Shown here: one piece after another, positions 1 to 7,943 of the stretch
Layout of the letters: each line of letters begins with the position of its first letter
How positions within the stretch are numbered: position 1 is the first letter of the stretch
Assembly: GCF_001542815.1 (NCBI RefSeq)
Contig: NZ_CP006992.1
Coordinates: 778,501 to 842,500, forward strand
Source: Methylobacterium sp. AMS5
GTDB taxonomy: Bacteria; Pseudomonadota; Alphaproteobacteria; Rhizobiales; Beijerinckiaceae
Length of the DNA stretch: 64,000 bases
Direction of reading: 5' to 3'
The notes under the pieces: generated by a model
What the model saw: only the letters and a program-made list of their open reading frames with translations
The model's database searches: none
What the model was told of the DNA's origin: nothing
Program-made: the position numbers and the translations under genes

Positions 1-2
1 AC

Positions 3-818
3 CCGCACCGCGCCCTGGTGCGGGCGCCCGAGGGAGGCTTCGATCTCGCCCTGGTGAGCCTCGATCTCGAAGGCTTCGACGGGCTGCGCCTGTGCGGCCA
101 GCTCCGCTCGCTGGAGCGGACCCGCAGCATGGCGCTGATCATGGTCGGCGAGATGCACGAGAAAACGCGCATCACCCGCGGCCTCGAATTCGGCGTCAAC
201 GACTACCTGCTGCGCCCGGTCGACCGCAACGAGCTGATCGCGCGGGTGCGCACGCAGGTGCGGCGGCGGCGCTTCTCCGAGACGCTGCGCGGGGCGCTCC
301 AGGCCTCGATGGAACTCGCGATCACCGACGACCTGACCGGCCTGCACAACCGGCGCTACCTCGACCGCCATCTCGGGCCGGTCTTCGGTGAGGCGGCCTT
401 GCATCAGAAGGGCCTCGCCTGCCTGCTCCTCGACATCGACCGCTTCAAGCTGATCAACGACACCTACGGCCACGAGGCCGGCGACGAGGTGCTGCGCGCC
501 TTCGCCGAGCGCATCCGCCAGTATGTGCGGCCGATGGATATCCTCGCCCGCTACGGCGGCGAGGAGATCGTGATGGTGGTGCCCGGCGCCGAACTGCCGG
601 ATGCCCGCGCCATCGCCGAGCGCATCCGCGAACGGATCGAGGCGACCCCCTTCGCCATCGAGGGCGGGACGCGCGACATCGGCGTGACCGTCTCGGTCGG
701 CGTCTCCGTGCGACGTGCGAGCGATACGGGGCCGGCCGACCTGCTCAAGCGCGCCGACACCGCGCTTTACCGCGCCAAGTCCTTCGGCCGGAACCGGGTC
801 GAAGCGGCGGCCGCGTAG
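3..818 (+). CDS. pleD: PleD-type response regulator / diguanylate cyclase (5' truncated by window edge)
   Basis: The reading frame is open to the window edge, so only the C-terminal part is present. Counting from the GTG at 18, residues 1-85 look like a receiver-type domain. Residues about 100-262 form a GGDEF domain with the active-site signature GGEEI at 180-184 and an RPMD inhibitory I-site at 171-174, five residues upstream as in product-inhibited enzymes. Such proteins make cyclic di-GMP from two GTP. Receiver followed by GGDEF is the PleD layout; a first receiver would lie upstream. The symbol rests on architecture, so another receiver-GGDEF protein is possible. Confidence 0.82.
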   Translation, partial: PHRALVRAPEGGFDLALVSLDLEGFDGLRLCGQLRSLERTRSMALIMVGEMHEKTRITRGLEFGVNDYLLRPVDRNELIARVRTQVRRRRFSETLRGALQASMELAITDDLTGLHNRRYLDRHLGPVFGEAALHQKGLACLLLDIDRFKLINDTYGHEAGDEVLRAFAERIRQYVRPMDILARYGGEEIVMVVPGAELPDARAIAERIRERIEATPFAIEGGTRDIGVTVSVGVSVRRASDTGPADLLKRADTALYRAKSFGRNRVEAAAA

Positions 819-834
819 GGGATCCCGGCCAACC

Positions 835-1308
835 TCACTCGGGAGCCGGCACCTCCGCCGGGACGGTGGTGGATGGGGACAGGCCGAGCAGCCGCGCGAT
901 CTCGTCGCCCTCCGCGCCGCCCAAGAGGTCGGCGAGGGTGTAGCGGTCGAGAACCGCCATGAAGGCTGCCAGCGCCTCACCGAGTGCCCGCCGCAGGCGG
1001 CAGGGCGCGGTGATGGCGCAAGACCCTGAGGAAAAGCACTCGACCAGGGCGAGATCGTCCTCCGTCTGGCGGACGACGGCACCGATGACGATTTCCTTCG
1101 GTGGCTTGGCGAGGCGCAGGCCCCCGCCCCGCCCCCGAATCGTCTGAATCAGCCCGAGCCGGCCGAGTTGATGCACCACCTTGGTGAGGTGGCTTTCCGA
1201 GATCCCATAGGCGCGCGCGATCTCGGCGATCGAACTCTGCTTCGGCTCGCGCAGGCCGACATAGATCAGGGTCCGCAGGGCGTAGTCGGTGTAGCGGGTC
1301 AGGCGCAT
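835..1308 (-). CDS. nsrR: Rrf2-family [Fe-S] transcriptional repressor, NsrR-like
   Basis: A 157-residue protein with an N-terminal winged helix-turn-helix (residues 1-65, starting MRLTRYTDYALRTL as in NsrR). Three cysteines at 91, 97 and 103, spaced C-x5-C-x5-C, would bind the iron-sulfur cluster. NsrR senses nitric oxide through this cluster and represses NO-detoxification genes. It is divergent from the flavohaemoglobin gene hmp, the classic NsrR target, and two NsrR-like dyads lie in the intergenic DNA, so autoregulation is likely. IscR and RirA are alternatives in the same family, but cysteine spacing and neighbour favour NsrR. Confidence 0.85.
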   Translation of the reverse strand: MRLTRYTDYALRTLIYVGLREPKQSSIAEIARAYGISESHLTKVVHQLGRLGLIQTIRGRGGGLRLAKPPKEIVIGAVVRQTEDDLALVECFSSGSCAITAPCRLRRALGEALAAFMAVLDRYTLADLLGGAEGDEIARLLGLSPSTTVPAEVPAPE

Positions 1309-1328
1309 GGCGGGTCCGAGCGACCTAT

Positions 1329-1351
1329 AAGGTACATTTCATTTGCATCTT
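1329..1351. promoter_or_regulatory. Candidate NsrR operator 1
   Basis: A 23-bp imperfect dyad with half sites AAGGTACATTT and, on the other strand, AAGATGCAAAT, separated by one base. This follows the known 11-1-11 NsrR pattern (AAGATGCATTT half site). It sits between divergent nsrR and hmp and just follows TATAAG at 1325-1330, so it could control both promoters. Binding is inferred. Confidence 0.6.
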
Positions 1352-1367
1352 TTCGAGAGCTGCGACA

Positions 1368-1392
1368 AAAGATTCATGTCGAATGAATCTTT
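1368..1392. promoter_or_regulatory. Candidate NsrR operator 2 (perfect 10-bp inverted repeat)
   Basis: AAAGATTCAT at 1368-1377 and its exact reverse complement at 1383-1392 flank five bases. The dyad centre is 40 bp from the centre of operator 1, about four helical turns, so two dimers could lie on the same DNA face. The half site AAGATTCAT differs from the NsrR consensus at one base. The dyad covers the ATG at 1376, an argument for the later hmp start at 1403. Confidence 0.5.
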
Positions 1393-1402
1393 GGATCCGA
1401 CA

Positions 1403-2647
1403 ATGCCCGCACCGCTCTCGCCCCAAACCGTCGCCACCGTCAAAGCCACGGTTCCGGCTCTCGAAACGCACGGGCTCGCCATCACCCGGCGCATGTACGA
1501 GCGCCTGTTCGAGAACGCGGAGATCCGCGACCTCTTCAACCAGTCGCACCACGGCGAAACCGGCTCGCAACCCAAGGCCCTCGCCCTCGCCGTTCTGGCC
1601 TATGCCCGCAACATCGACAACCTCGGCGTGTTGACGAGCGCGGTAGAGCGCATCGCCCAGAAGCATGTCGCGCTCAACATCCTGCCGGAGCATTATCCGC
1701 ACGTCGCCGACGCCCTGCTCGCGGCGATCCGTGATGTGCTCGGCGAGGCGGCCACCCCTGAGATTCTCACCGCCTGGGGCGAGGCGTACTGGTTCCTGGC
1801 GGAGCTGCTGATCGGCCGGGAGGCGACGATCTACCGGGATCAGGCGACCAAGGCCGGTGGATGGAATGGCTGGCGCGACTTCGTGGTCGAGAGCGTCACC
1901 CCGGAAAGCGAGACGATCCACTCGTTCGTGCTGGTCCCGACTGACGGCGGCGCCGTGCTGCGCCACGAGCCGGGGCAGTATCTCGGCTTCCGCGTCGACC
2001 TGCCGGGCCGAGGCGTGCTGAAGCGGAACTACTCGATCTCCTGCGCACCGAACGATCGCGCCTACCGCATCACCGTCAAGCGCGAGGCTGCAACGGCGCA
2101 TCCGGCCGGACTCGTCTCGAACTGGCTGCACGCGGACGCGAAGGCCGGAACCGTGCTGAAGGTCGCCGCACCCGCCGGCGACTTCTTCCTCGACCGGGAG
2201 AGCGCCGAACCGGTGGTTCTGGTCAGCGGCGGCGTCGGCCTGACGCCGATGGTCAGCATGCTGGAGAGCATCGCCGCGGAGACGCCCGAACGCCCGGCCT
2301 GGTTCGTCCACGGTGCCCTGAACGGGCGGGTCCACGCGATGCGCGCGCATGTGCGCGGCCTCGTCGCGAACCGAGCGACCCTGTCGGCCCACATCGTCTA
2401 CGCGGAGCCGGAGCCGCAGGACCGGCCCGGCGAAGATTTCGACCGCGAGGGGCTGATCACCGCCGAGTGGCTCGTTTCGAACACGCCCTCGGAGCGTGCG
2501 ACCTACTACCTGTGCGGACCCAAGCCCTTCCTGGCCGCCCTGGCCAACGGGCTGACCCGCGCCGGCGTCCCGGCGGAGCGGGTCCGGTTCGAGTTCTTCG
2601 GCCCCGCCGACGAGTTGTTGGACGAGGCGCCCCGGCAGGCTGCCTGA
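1403..2647 (+). CDS. hmp: Flavohaemoglobin, nitric oxide dioxygenase
   Basis: A 414-residue protein with globin domain (residues 1-140, proximal haem His88 in AQKHVALNI), ferredoxin-reductase-type FAD domain (about 155-260, RNYSIS motif) and NAD domain (GGVGLTPM, CGPKPF and a C-terminal FEFFGP). It oxidises NO to nitrate with O2 and NAD(P)H in the cytoplasm. The start at 1403 is preferred because MPAPLSPQTVATVKAT aligns with usual Hmp N-termini; 1376 would lie inside a dyad. It is divergent from nsrR, so NO-induced derepression is expected. Confidence 0.93.
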   Translation: MPAPLSPQTVATVKATVPALETHGLAITRRMYERLFENAEIRDLFNQSHHGETGSQPKALALAVLAYARNIDNLGVLTSAVERIAQKHVALNILPEHYPHVADALLAAIRDVLGEAATPEILTAWGEAYWFLAELLIGREATIYRDQATKAGGWNGWRDFVVESVTPESETIHSFVLVPTDGGAVLRHEPGQYLGFRVDLPGRGVLKRNYSISCAPNDRAYRITVKREAATAHPAGLVSNWLHADAKAGTVLKVAAPAGDFFLDRESAEPVVLVSGGVGLTPMVSMLESIAAETPERPAWFVHGALNGRVHAMRAHVRGLVANRATLSAHIVYAEPEPQDRPGEDFDREGLITAEWLVSNTPSERATYYLCGPKPFLAALANGLTRAGVPAERVRFEFFGPADELLDEAPRQAA

Positions 2648-2674
2648 GCCGGCAAGGCCACGCCGGAGGCGCGG

Positions 2675-2839
2675 TCAACCCGCCCCCGGATCGGTCTCGT
2701 CGCCCTGTGCCGGCACACCGGGCTTGCCGTCGGTCTTCTCGTTGGGATCCTTGACCGCGTCGGGGGCGCTGTTGGCGGGCTTGTGCCCGTCCCGGTGCTC
2801 CCGATCCGTCTCGCGGTCGTCGCCGTTCTGCTTGTCCAT
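2675..2839 (-). CDS. Small hydrophilic hypothetical protein (54 aa)
   Basis: A short charged reading frame starting MDKQNGDDRETDREHRDG, rich in D, E, K, G and P and without hydrophobic segments, hence probably disordered. An AGGGAA stretch lies about nine bases before the ATG. Two other small hydrophilic proteins lie upstream on the same strand. Function unknown; similar short proteins in rhizobia and methylobacteria are often general-stress induced, which is inference here. Confidence 0.5.
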   Translation of the reverse strand: MDKQNGDDRETDREHRDGHKPANSAPDAVKDPNEKTDGKPGVPAQGDETDPGAG

Positions 2840-2914
2840 CGTCGTGTTCCCTTTGGAGCATCGTCCCGCAAGGCGGTTGCCGGCTTTCGGAAAAAGATGA
2901 TGCAAAGACAGGAA

Positions 2915-2959
2915 CCCAGAGCATCGTCCTGGATCTGAGATCCAGGACAATGCTCTGGG
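2915..2959. repeat. Near-perfect 22-bp palindrome (REP-like or terminator)
   Basis: Arms 2915-2936 and 2938-2959 are reverse complements with one mismatch and a one-base centre. It lies between two small leftward genes. No T-run follows on either strand, so a dispersed palindromic repeat or a processing/stabilising hairpin is as likely as a terminator. Confidence 0.6.
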
Positions 2960-2977
2960 AATCGGGGCCGGGGCGGC

Positions 2978-3304
2978 TCAGGCGTGCTTGGCCCGGTCGG
3001 GCTCGCCCGCGACGGGCTCCCCCTCACGCGGGCCGGTCGAGGCCTTGCGGTCGGAATGGCCACCGGACGAACCGCCGATCGCGGGCGGCGTGCGTCCGGC
3101 CGCGGCCCCTTCCGCGCTTTCGCCCCATTCACCGTGCCGCTCGGCATCGGAGCGCCCGCCGCCCCCCTGCCCGGTGATCGCCGCCTGCTCGGAGGTCTGG
3201 TGGCCGCCGCCCGCCGGATGGGGGCCGGGCGAGCCGACCGCCTCGTCGGGCTTGCGGGTGCCGGTGTTGCTCAGGTCTTCGTCGGGCCGGTTCTCATTTC
3301 CCAT
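2978..3304 (-). CDS. Hydrophilic hypothetical protein (108 aa)
   Basis: Starts MGNENRPDEDLSNTGTRKPD and is dominated by G, S, P, D, E and H with no membrane or domain signature, so it is probably disordered. The start chosen at 3304 overlaps the end of the upstream gene by 11 bases, suggesting translational coupling. Homology not recognised. Confidence 0.45.
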   Translation of the reverse strand: MGNENRPDEDLSNTGTRKPDEAVGSPGPHPAGGGHQTSEQAAITGQGGGGRSDAERHGEWGESAEGAAAGRTPPAIGGSSGGHSDRKASTGPREGEPVAGEPDRAKHA

Positions 3305-3686
3305 CACGGCCTCCCCCATCATGCTCGCCAAGATGCTTGCCATGACGCGGCGGCTCTTCCTGGCCGACGGCAGCGGTGGCGCGCTCGATCGCCTCCTGCG
3401 CCGTCGCGTCGGGCTCGGAACGGGGAGACGGATCGGAGATCCGGCGCAGATTCTCCGCCGGGGTCTCGGCCTCGGTCTGGTCCACCGCGTCCTGGCCCTG
3501 GCGCTCCGTGCCGGAGGCGATGCGCGCGGTCTCGGCCGTCCCGTCGGGATTGCTCTTCAGGTCCGCCTGGGTCCGCGAGGGGACGCCCATATCGAGGGGC
3601 GAATCGGTGCCGAAATCCTGGCCGTTGCGATCCGCATAGGCGTCGAACGCCCTCAGCGACGGCCGGTCGGGGGAAGTCTCCGTCAT
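3294..3686 (-). CDS. Hydrophilic hypothetical protein (130 aa)
   Basis: Starts MTETSPDRPSLRAFDAYADR; acidic, with many E, D, Q, T and A and no hydrophobic core visible. An AGGAGGA-like ribosome binding site lies before the ATG at 3686. It heads a run of three small leftward hydrophilic genes (3686 to 2675). Function unknown. Confidence 0.5.
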   Translation of the reverse strand: MTETSPDRPSLRAFDAYADRNGQDFGTDSPLDMGVPSRTQADLKSNPDGTAETARIASGTERQGQDAVDQTEAETPAENLRRISDPSPRSEPDATAQEAIERATAAVGQEEPPRHGKHLGEHDGGGRDGK

Positions 3687-3735
3687 TCTTCGTCCTCCTG
3701 ATCTGACCGGGACAACAATCCGGGACCGGAGGAGT

Positions 3736-3766
3736 TGCGGTGCGGGTCCGTCGCAGACCCGCACCG
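3736..3766 (-). terminator. Hairpin downstream of cysK
   Basis: A perfect 12-bp stem (3736-3747 with 3755-3766) and 7-nt loop begins about 12 bases beyond the cysK stop. There is no T-tract after it on the minus strand, so termination is plausible but not proven. Confidence 0.5.
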
Positions 3767-3777
3767 CGCGACGCGTG

Positions 3778-4758
3778 TTAGCCGATGCCTTCGAAGAGCA
3801 CTGAGGAGATGTAGCGCTCGGCGAACGAGCAGGCGATGGTGACGATGCGCTTGCCCTGGAACTCGGGGCGGCCCGCCAGTTCCAGCGCCGCCGCGACGTT
3901 GCCGCCGGTCGAGATGCCGCCGGGAATGCCCTCGAACTTGGCGAGGTCGCGGGCGGTGTCGATCGCCTGCTGGTTCGACACCTTGAGCACGCCGTCGAGG
4001 ATGTCGGTGTGCAGGTTGTCGGGGATGAAGCCTGCGCCGATACCCTGGATCTTGTGCGGGCCGGGCTGGCCGCCGGAGATCACGGGGCTGTCCACCGGCT
4101 CCACCGCGAACACCTTGAGGCCGGGCAGACGCGGCTTGAGCACCTCGCCGACGCCGGTCACCGTGCCGCCGGTGCCGACACCCGCCACGAAGGCGTCGAG
4201 CTGGCCCTGCGTGTCGTTCCAGATCTCTTCCGCCGTCGTCTTGCGGTGGATCTCCGGGTTGGCCGGGTTCGAGAATTGCTGCGGCATCACCGCGCCATCG
4301 ATCTCGCGCAGCAGCTCCTCGGCGCGAGCGATCGCGCCCTTCATGCCCTGCGCGCCCGGCGTCAGTTCGAGCTGCGCGCCGAGGAAGGCGAGCATCTTGC
4401 GCCGCTCCACCGACATCGTCTCCGGCATGACCAGGATCAGGCGGTAGCCGCGGGCGGCGGCGACGAAGGCCAGCGCGATGCCGGTATTGCCCGAGGTCGG
4501 CTCGACCAGCGTGCCGCCGGGCTTGAGCCGGCCGGAGGCTTCCAGCGCGTCGATCATGTTGACGCCGATGCGGTCCTTCACGCTCGAGATCGGGTTGAAG
4601 AATTCGAGCTTGAGCAGGATTTCGGCATCGACGCCCCGCTCCTTGGTGAGCCGGTTGAGGCGCACGAGCGGGGTGTTGCCGATGGTCTCGGTGATCGAGC
4701 CGTAGACGCGGCCGTGTCCGGGCTTGCGCACGGTGTCCGGAGTCGAGGTGTCTGTCAT
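3778..4758 (-). CDS. cysK: Cysteine synthase A (O-acetylserine sulfhydrylase)
   Basis: A 326-residue PLP enzyme of fold type II that makes cysteine from O-acetylserine and sulfide. Visible signatures: SSVKDR with the PLP lysine at about residue 61, PTSGNTG phosphate/substrate loop at 87-93, and a glycine-rich GTGGTVTG loop. Start at 4758 is supported by GGGAG upstream and by the [16 protein letters not shown]-terminus. Length matches CysK. It stands alone; the 5' region holds no other gene. Confidence 0.93.
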   Translation of the reverse strand: MTDTSTPDTVRKPGHGRVYGSITETIGNTPLVRLNRLTKERGVDAEILLKLEFFNPISSVKDRIGVNMIDALEASGRLKPGGTLVEPTSGNTGIALAFVAAARGYRLILVMPETMSVERRKMLAFLGAQLELTPGAQGMKGAIARAEELLREIDGAVMPQQFSNPANPEIHRKTTAEEIWNDTQGQLDAFVAGVGTGGTVTGVGEVLKPRLPGLKVFAVEPVDSPVISGGQPGPHKIQGIGAGFIPDNLHTDILDGVLKVSNQQAIDTARDLAKFEGIPGGISTGGNVAAALELAGRPEFQGKRIVTIACSFAERYISSVLFEGIG

Positions 4759-5114
4759 CGTCTGTCCGCTCCCTGAGCGCTCCCGCGCCGCAACGGCCAC
4801 CGGCCCGGTGCAGGAGCGCGCGCCAACACGAAAGGCTTTCACATCGGCCCGAAGGAAGACGACCGCCAGGGGGACAAAGCCGATGCGAAACCAGAAACTT
4901 AGCGCTCCCGCCGAAGCGTGGTCCGCTGCGGCGACGCGTAGCCGATTTCGCAAGCTCCGTCGAGCTTCACGCCGGGCGGATACCAGTCTTTACACGGACT
5001 GCGCACGGCTGAGCTTTAGCGGAGAATTTTATTTTCCTTTTTCGCCGCCGGACGACAGTATTGTCATCCTGATCACTCCGAATCGATGCACCTGTTACGG
5101 TCCGAGATCGCGGG
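4759..5114. other. Intergenic region, probable cysK promoter
   Basis: 356 bp without a supported gene. An AT-rich patch at about 5025-5045 stands out against GC-rich surroundings. It must carry the cysK promoter (leftward) and the end of the small gene at 5115. No riboswitch-like structure recognised. Confidence 0.4.
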
Positions 5115-5291
5115 TCAGGCGACGAGGAAGCGGGTGGCGAGGATCAGGATGCCGATTCCCGAACTGGTGGCGAGGGCGGCCAGGGTCGCCGCACCCTCGT
5201 GATGGGCGCGGACGAAGTCGTAACGCGCCGCGTGGGAGGCCGCCGGCCGCACCTTCGGGACGACGCGCTGGTGAACCCGGCCGATCCGCAT
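5115..5291 (-). CDS. Small membrane-anchored hypothetical protein (58 aa)
   Basis: Starts MRIGRVHQRVVPKVRP and ends in one hydrophobic segment (AATLAALATSSGIGILILA), suggesting a C-terminal tail anchor. GGAGAG lies six bases before the ATG, which supports translation. No family recognised. Confidence 0.5.
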   Translation of the reverse strand: MRIGRVHQRVVPKVRPAASHAARYDFVRAHHEGAATLAALATSSGIGILILATRFLVA

Positions 5292-5469
5292 TCCGTCTCT
5301 CCGCCTGAGCGGCCGCGCGGAGCGCGACCGGGGAGAGCGAGGAAGCGGCGTGGGAGACTGACGGAGGATGAATCCGGGCGCCCGTCCGCGAATCGTCGTC
5401 AACGGGGACTTAAAACGATCGTGCGCCGGCGCATCCGAGGAACCGGCGCGCTGTTCGAGAATGGGGCGC

Positions 5470-5973
5470 CTACAGGGCCCGATCAAACCGCAGCTCGCCG
5501 TTCTGGCTGCGGATCACGAGTTGCGAACCGTCGAGGTCCCACTTGCCCGCCGTGCGCAGGGCGACGAGGAAGGCCTGCTCGGTGGCCGCCAGCGCCTTGT
5601 CGCAGGTCTTCTTGGTGAGCGCCAAGGGACCGACGGCGAGGTGCTGTTCGCGCAGGGGGAAGGCGGTGGCGGTGAAGGTGTTGCAGCCGCCATAGCCGCG
5701 GGCGCGGTACTGCGCGTCGATGATGAAGCTCGGGCGGTCGGCACCGGTGAACGGCTTGCCGTTCATGCTGACGGCGGTCCACATCGAGCCGAGAGGGAAC
5801 ATCTTCTCCGTCGGCTTCGCGCCGGGGACGTATTGCGGCTTCTTATCGGGCTGCTTGCCCGCGCCGAAACCGGACGGATTGCCGCCCATGCCCATTTGCG
5901 CCGCAGCCGGCACGGCCGCGAGCGCGCCCGCGGCAACCGCGCAGGCCAGCGCGGCGGTCAGCATCCTGTTCAT
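5470..5973 (-). CDS. Secreted META-domain (HslJ-like) protein
   Basis: A 167-residue protein with a clear signal peptide (MNRMLTAALACAVAAGALAAVPAAAQ, cleavage after AAAQ). Residues about 60-165 fit the META/HslJ domain: YGGCNTFTATAF, then LALTKKTCDKALAATEQAF and LVIRSQNGELRF. META proteins are periplasmic or outer-membrane associated; HslJ of E. coli relates to heat shock and novobiocin resistance. Role here unknown. Confidence 0.75.
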   Translation of the reverse strand: MNRMLTAALACAVAAGALAAVPAAAQMGMGGNPSGFGAGKQPDKKPQYVPGAKPTEKMFPLGSMWTAVSMNGKPFTGADRPSFIIDAQYRARGYGGCNTFTATAFPLREQHLAVGPLALTKKTCDKALAATEQAFLVALRTAGKWDLDGSQLVIRSQNGELRFDRAL

Positions 5974-6417
5974 CGTTCAGCCCCCTGTCTGCTCGACTGC
6001 TTCACCCCGGAGCCCCACTTGGCCAGCAGCTCGGCTCTTCGCCCGATGATTGGGCCGAGCCGGCGCTTGCTCCGTATCCTTCGGGCCGCGCTCCCTCTCG
6101 GCAGCCGGTCCTGGGCGCTAGGGGGAATCGGCACAGATTCAAGCACAATTATGGTCAAGACCGGCCCGAGACCCGGTTCAGCGCCGATCCCGTCCGTTTC
6201 GATGCGCCGCGAGCCTTGTGCGGCAGGAATCCTCGCCCGACGAGTCTTCGGGGCAGGCGAAACGCCGTTTCTCACAAGCTTCGCCGAAACGAACCGGCCC
6301 GTCGGACCGTTGAACCATCCCGTGCCCCGTGGCGTGGGGTGGTATCTGCCAAGGATCGAGGAGAGCGGTTTGACGGGATCGGATGAAGGTGTGTCGAGCG
6401 GAGCCTTGCCCAATACG
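5974..6417. other. Intergenic region between divergent genes
   Basis: 444 bp between the leftward META-protein gene and the rightward helix-turn-helix gene. It contains scattered AT-rich spots (6130-6160) that could be promoters. Reading frames crossing it have shadow-like composition. Nothing else seen. Confidence 0.35.
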
Positions 6418-6696
6418 ATGAATGCGGCCCAGTGCCGGGGTGCCCGCGGCCTGCTCGGTTGGTCCGAGGCGGATCTCGCCCGCCGCTCGGGGCTGGACGA
6501 AGGCTTCATCAAGGGGTTCGAGGCCGGCACGGGCGATCCCGCTTCGGGCCAGGTCGAGGCTCTGCGCAGCGCCCTCATGCAGGGCGGCGTCGTCTTCACC
6601 AACGGCGCGACGCCGGGCGTGCGGCTGTCCGAGCAGCAGCGGGGCGGCGACGAGGGCACGCGGCTCGATCAGCTCACCACCGAGAACGATCGCTGA
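6418..6696 (+). CDS. Small XRE-like helix-turn-helix protein (92 aa)
   Basis: MNAAQCRGARGLLGWSEADLARRSGLDEGFIKGFEAGTG resembles the XRE helix-turn-helix (usual form RxLLGWSQxDLA). The C-terminal part is short and charged. Such single-domain proteins usually regulate transcription. The start is uncertain: GGAG is about 14 bases upstream, and in-frame alternatives exist further 5'. Convergent with the ferredoxin reductase gene. Confidence 0.6.
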   Translation: MNAAQCRGARGLLGWSEADLARRSGLDEGFIKGFEAGTGDPASGQVEALRSALMQGGVVFTNGATPGVRLSEQQRGGDEGTRLDQLTTENDR

Positions 6697-6705
6697 GGCA
6701 GAGCC

Positions 6706-7935
6706 TCAACCCGTCGCCAGGGCCTTGAGGTCGAAGCCCGGATCGGCAGCCTGCTCCGGCGTCAGCGCCTTGCCCGCGGCCAGCAGGCGGCGGGCCGCCA
6801 TATGGTCGGCGGGCCGATCCACCGATTCGACGGCGCTGAGCGCATCATCGCGGAAGCGGAACACCGAGAAGCCGGCGCCGGCACGGCGCAGGACGCTCGC
6901 GTCAGTCGGTGCGGCGAGCCCGGCGATCTGGAGCTTGCGCGGCCCCTGATCGCTCCAGAACCACGGCACCGCGTCGTAGGCCGCGGGCCGCCCGGTGAGC
7001 CGCGCGGCGAGACAGCGGCCCTGATCGACCGCGTTCTGCACCGATTCGATCCGCACCCGGTCGCCACCGGGCATTCCGGAGGCGAAACGGCTGGGGAAGC
7101 GCACGCAATCGCCGATCGCCGAGATCGCCGGATCGCTCGTTGCCAGGAAGGCATCGATCTCGATGCCGTCGCGCACGGCGAGCCCGGCCTCCGCCGCGAG
7201 TTCCTGGTTCGGCACCACGCCGATGCCGACAAGCACGAGGTCGGCGGGCAGGCTTTTCCCGTCGGCGGTGCGGACGGCCGCAACCCGTCCCCCCTCCCCC
7301 TCGATGGCAGTGACGCCCGCCCCGAACAGGAACGTGACGCCGGCCTCCTCGTGGAAGCTGCGGAACGCCGCTGAGGTCTCGGGCGAGACCGCCCGCGCCA
7401 TGACGCGCTCGGCCGCCTCGATCACCGTGACGGAGAGACCGCGGGCGGCGCAGACCGCCGCGAATTCGAGGCCGATGAAGCCTGCACCCACCACGACGAT
7501 CCGGTGGATGCCCCCGATCGCCGCACGAAGCGCATCGGCATCGTCGAGGGAGCGAAGCTGGTGCACGCCTGCGAGATCGGCCCCCGGCACCGGCAGCGCC
7601 CGGTTGCGGGTGCCCGTCGCCAGGATGAGATGGTCGTAAGACAGATCCTCGCCGTCCGAGAGCCGGACGCTGCGCCCGGCGCGGTCGATCGCCGTCACCC
7701 GTATCCCGGGCCGGTGCTCGATGCGGTGCTCGGCGAAAAAGCTCTCCTGCCGCAGCAGCAGGCCGCGGTCATCGGTCTTGCCGGCGAGATAAGCCTTCGA
7801 CAGCGGCGGGCGCTGATAGGGGAGCGCGGCCTCCTCACCGACCAAGCTCAGGCTGCCGGAAAACCCCGCCTCCCGCAGCGAGGCGGCGGCCTGGAAGCCG
7901 GCCTGCCCCGCCCCGGCGATGACGATCGTCTCCAT
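6706..7935 (-). CDS. NAD(P)/FAD-dependent ferredoxin reductase (rhodocoxin/putidaredoxin reductase family)
   Basis: A 409-residue flavoprotein: N-terminal FAD dinucleotide fold (IVIAGAGQAGFQAAASLR), central NAD fold (IVVVGAGFIGLEFA), second FAD contact (ISAIGDCVRFP) and a C-terminal reductase domain with WFWSDQ. It would pass electrons from NAD(P)H to a [2Fe-2S] ferredoxin for an oxygenase. The ATG at 7935 is used; a GTG at 7947 would overlap the LysR stop by four bases (GTGA), so the two genes are probably co-transcribed. The partner ferredoxin is not in the window. Confidence 0.85.
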   Translation of the reverse strand: METIVIAGAGQAGFQAAASLREAGFSGSLSLVGEEAALPYQRPPLSKAYLAGKTDDRGLLLRQESFFAEHRIEHRPGIRVTAIDRAGRSVRLSDGEDLSYDHLILATGTRNRALPVPGADLAGVHQLRSLDDADALRAAIGGIHRIVVVGAGFIGLEFAAVCAARGLSVTVIEAAERVMARAVSPETSAAFRSFHEEAGVTFLFGAGVTAIEGEGGRVAAVRTADGKSLPADLVLVGIGVVPNQELAAEAGLAVRDGIEIDAFLATSDPAISAIGDCVRFPSRFASGMPGGDRVRIESVQNAVDQGRCLAARLTGRPAAYDAVPWFWSDQGPRKLQIAGLAAPTDASVLRRAGAGFSVFRFRDDALSAVESVDRPADHMAARRLLAAGKALTPEQAADPGFDLKALATG

Positions 7936-7943
7936 CGGCACAC

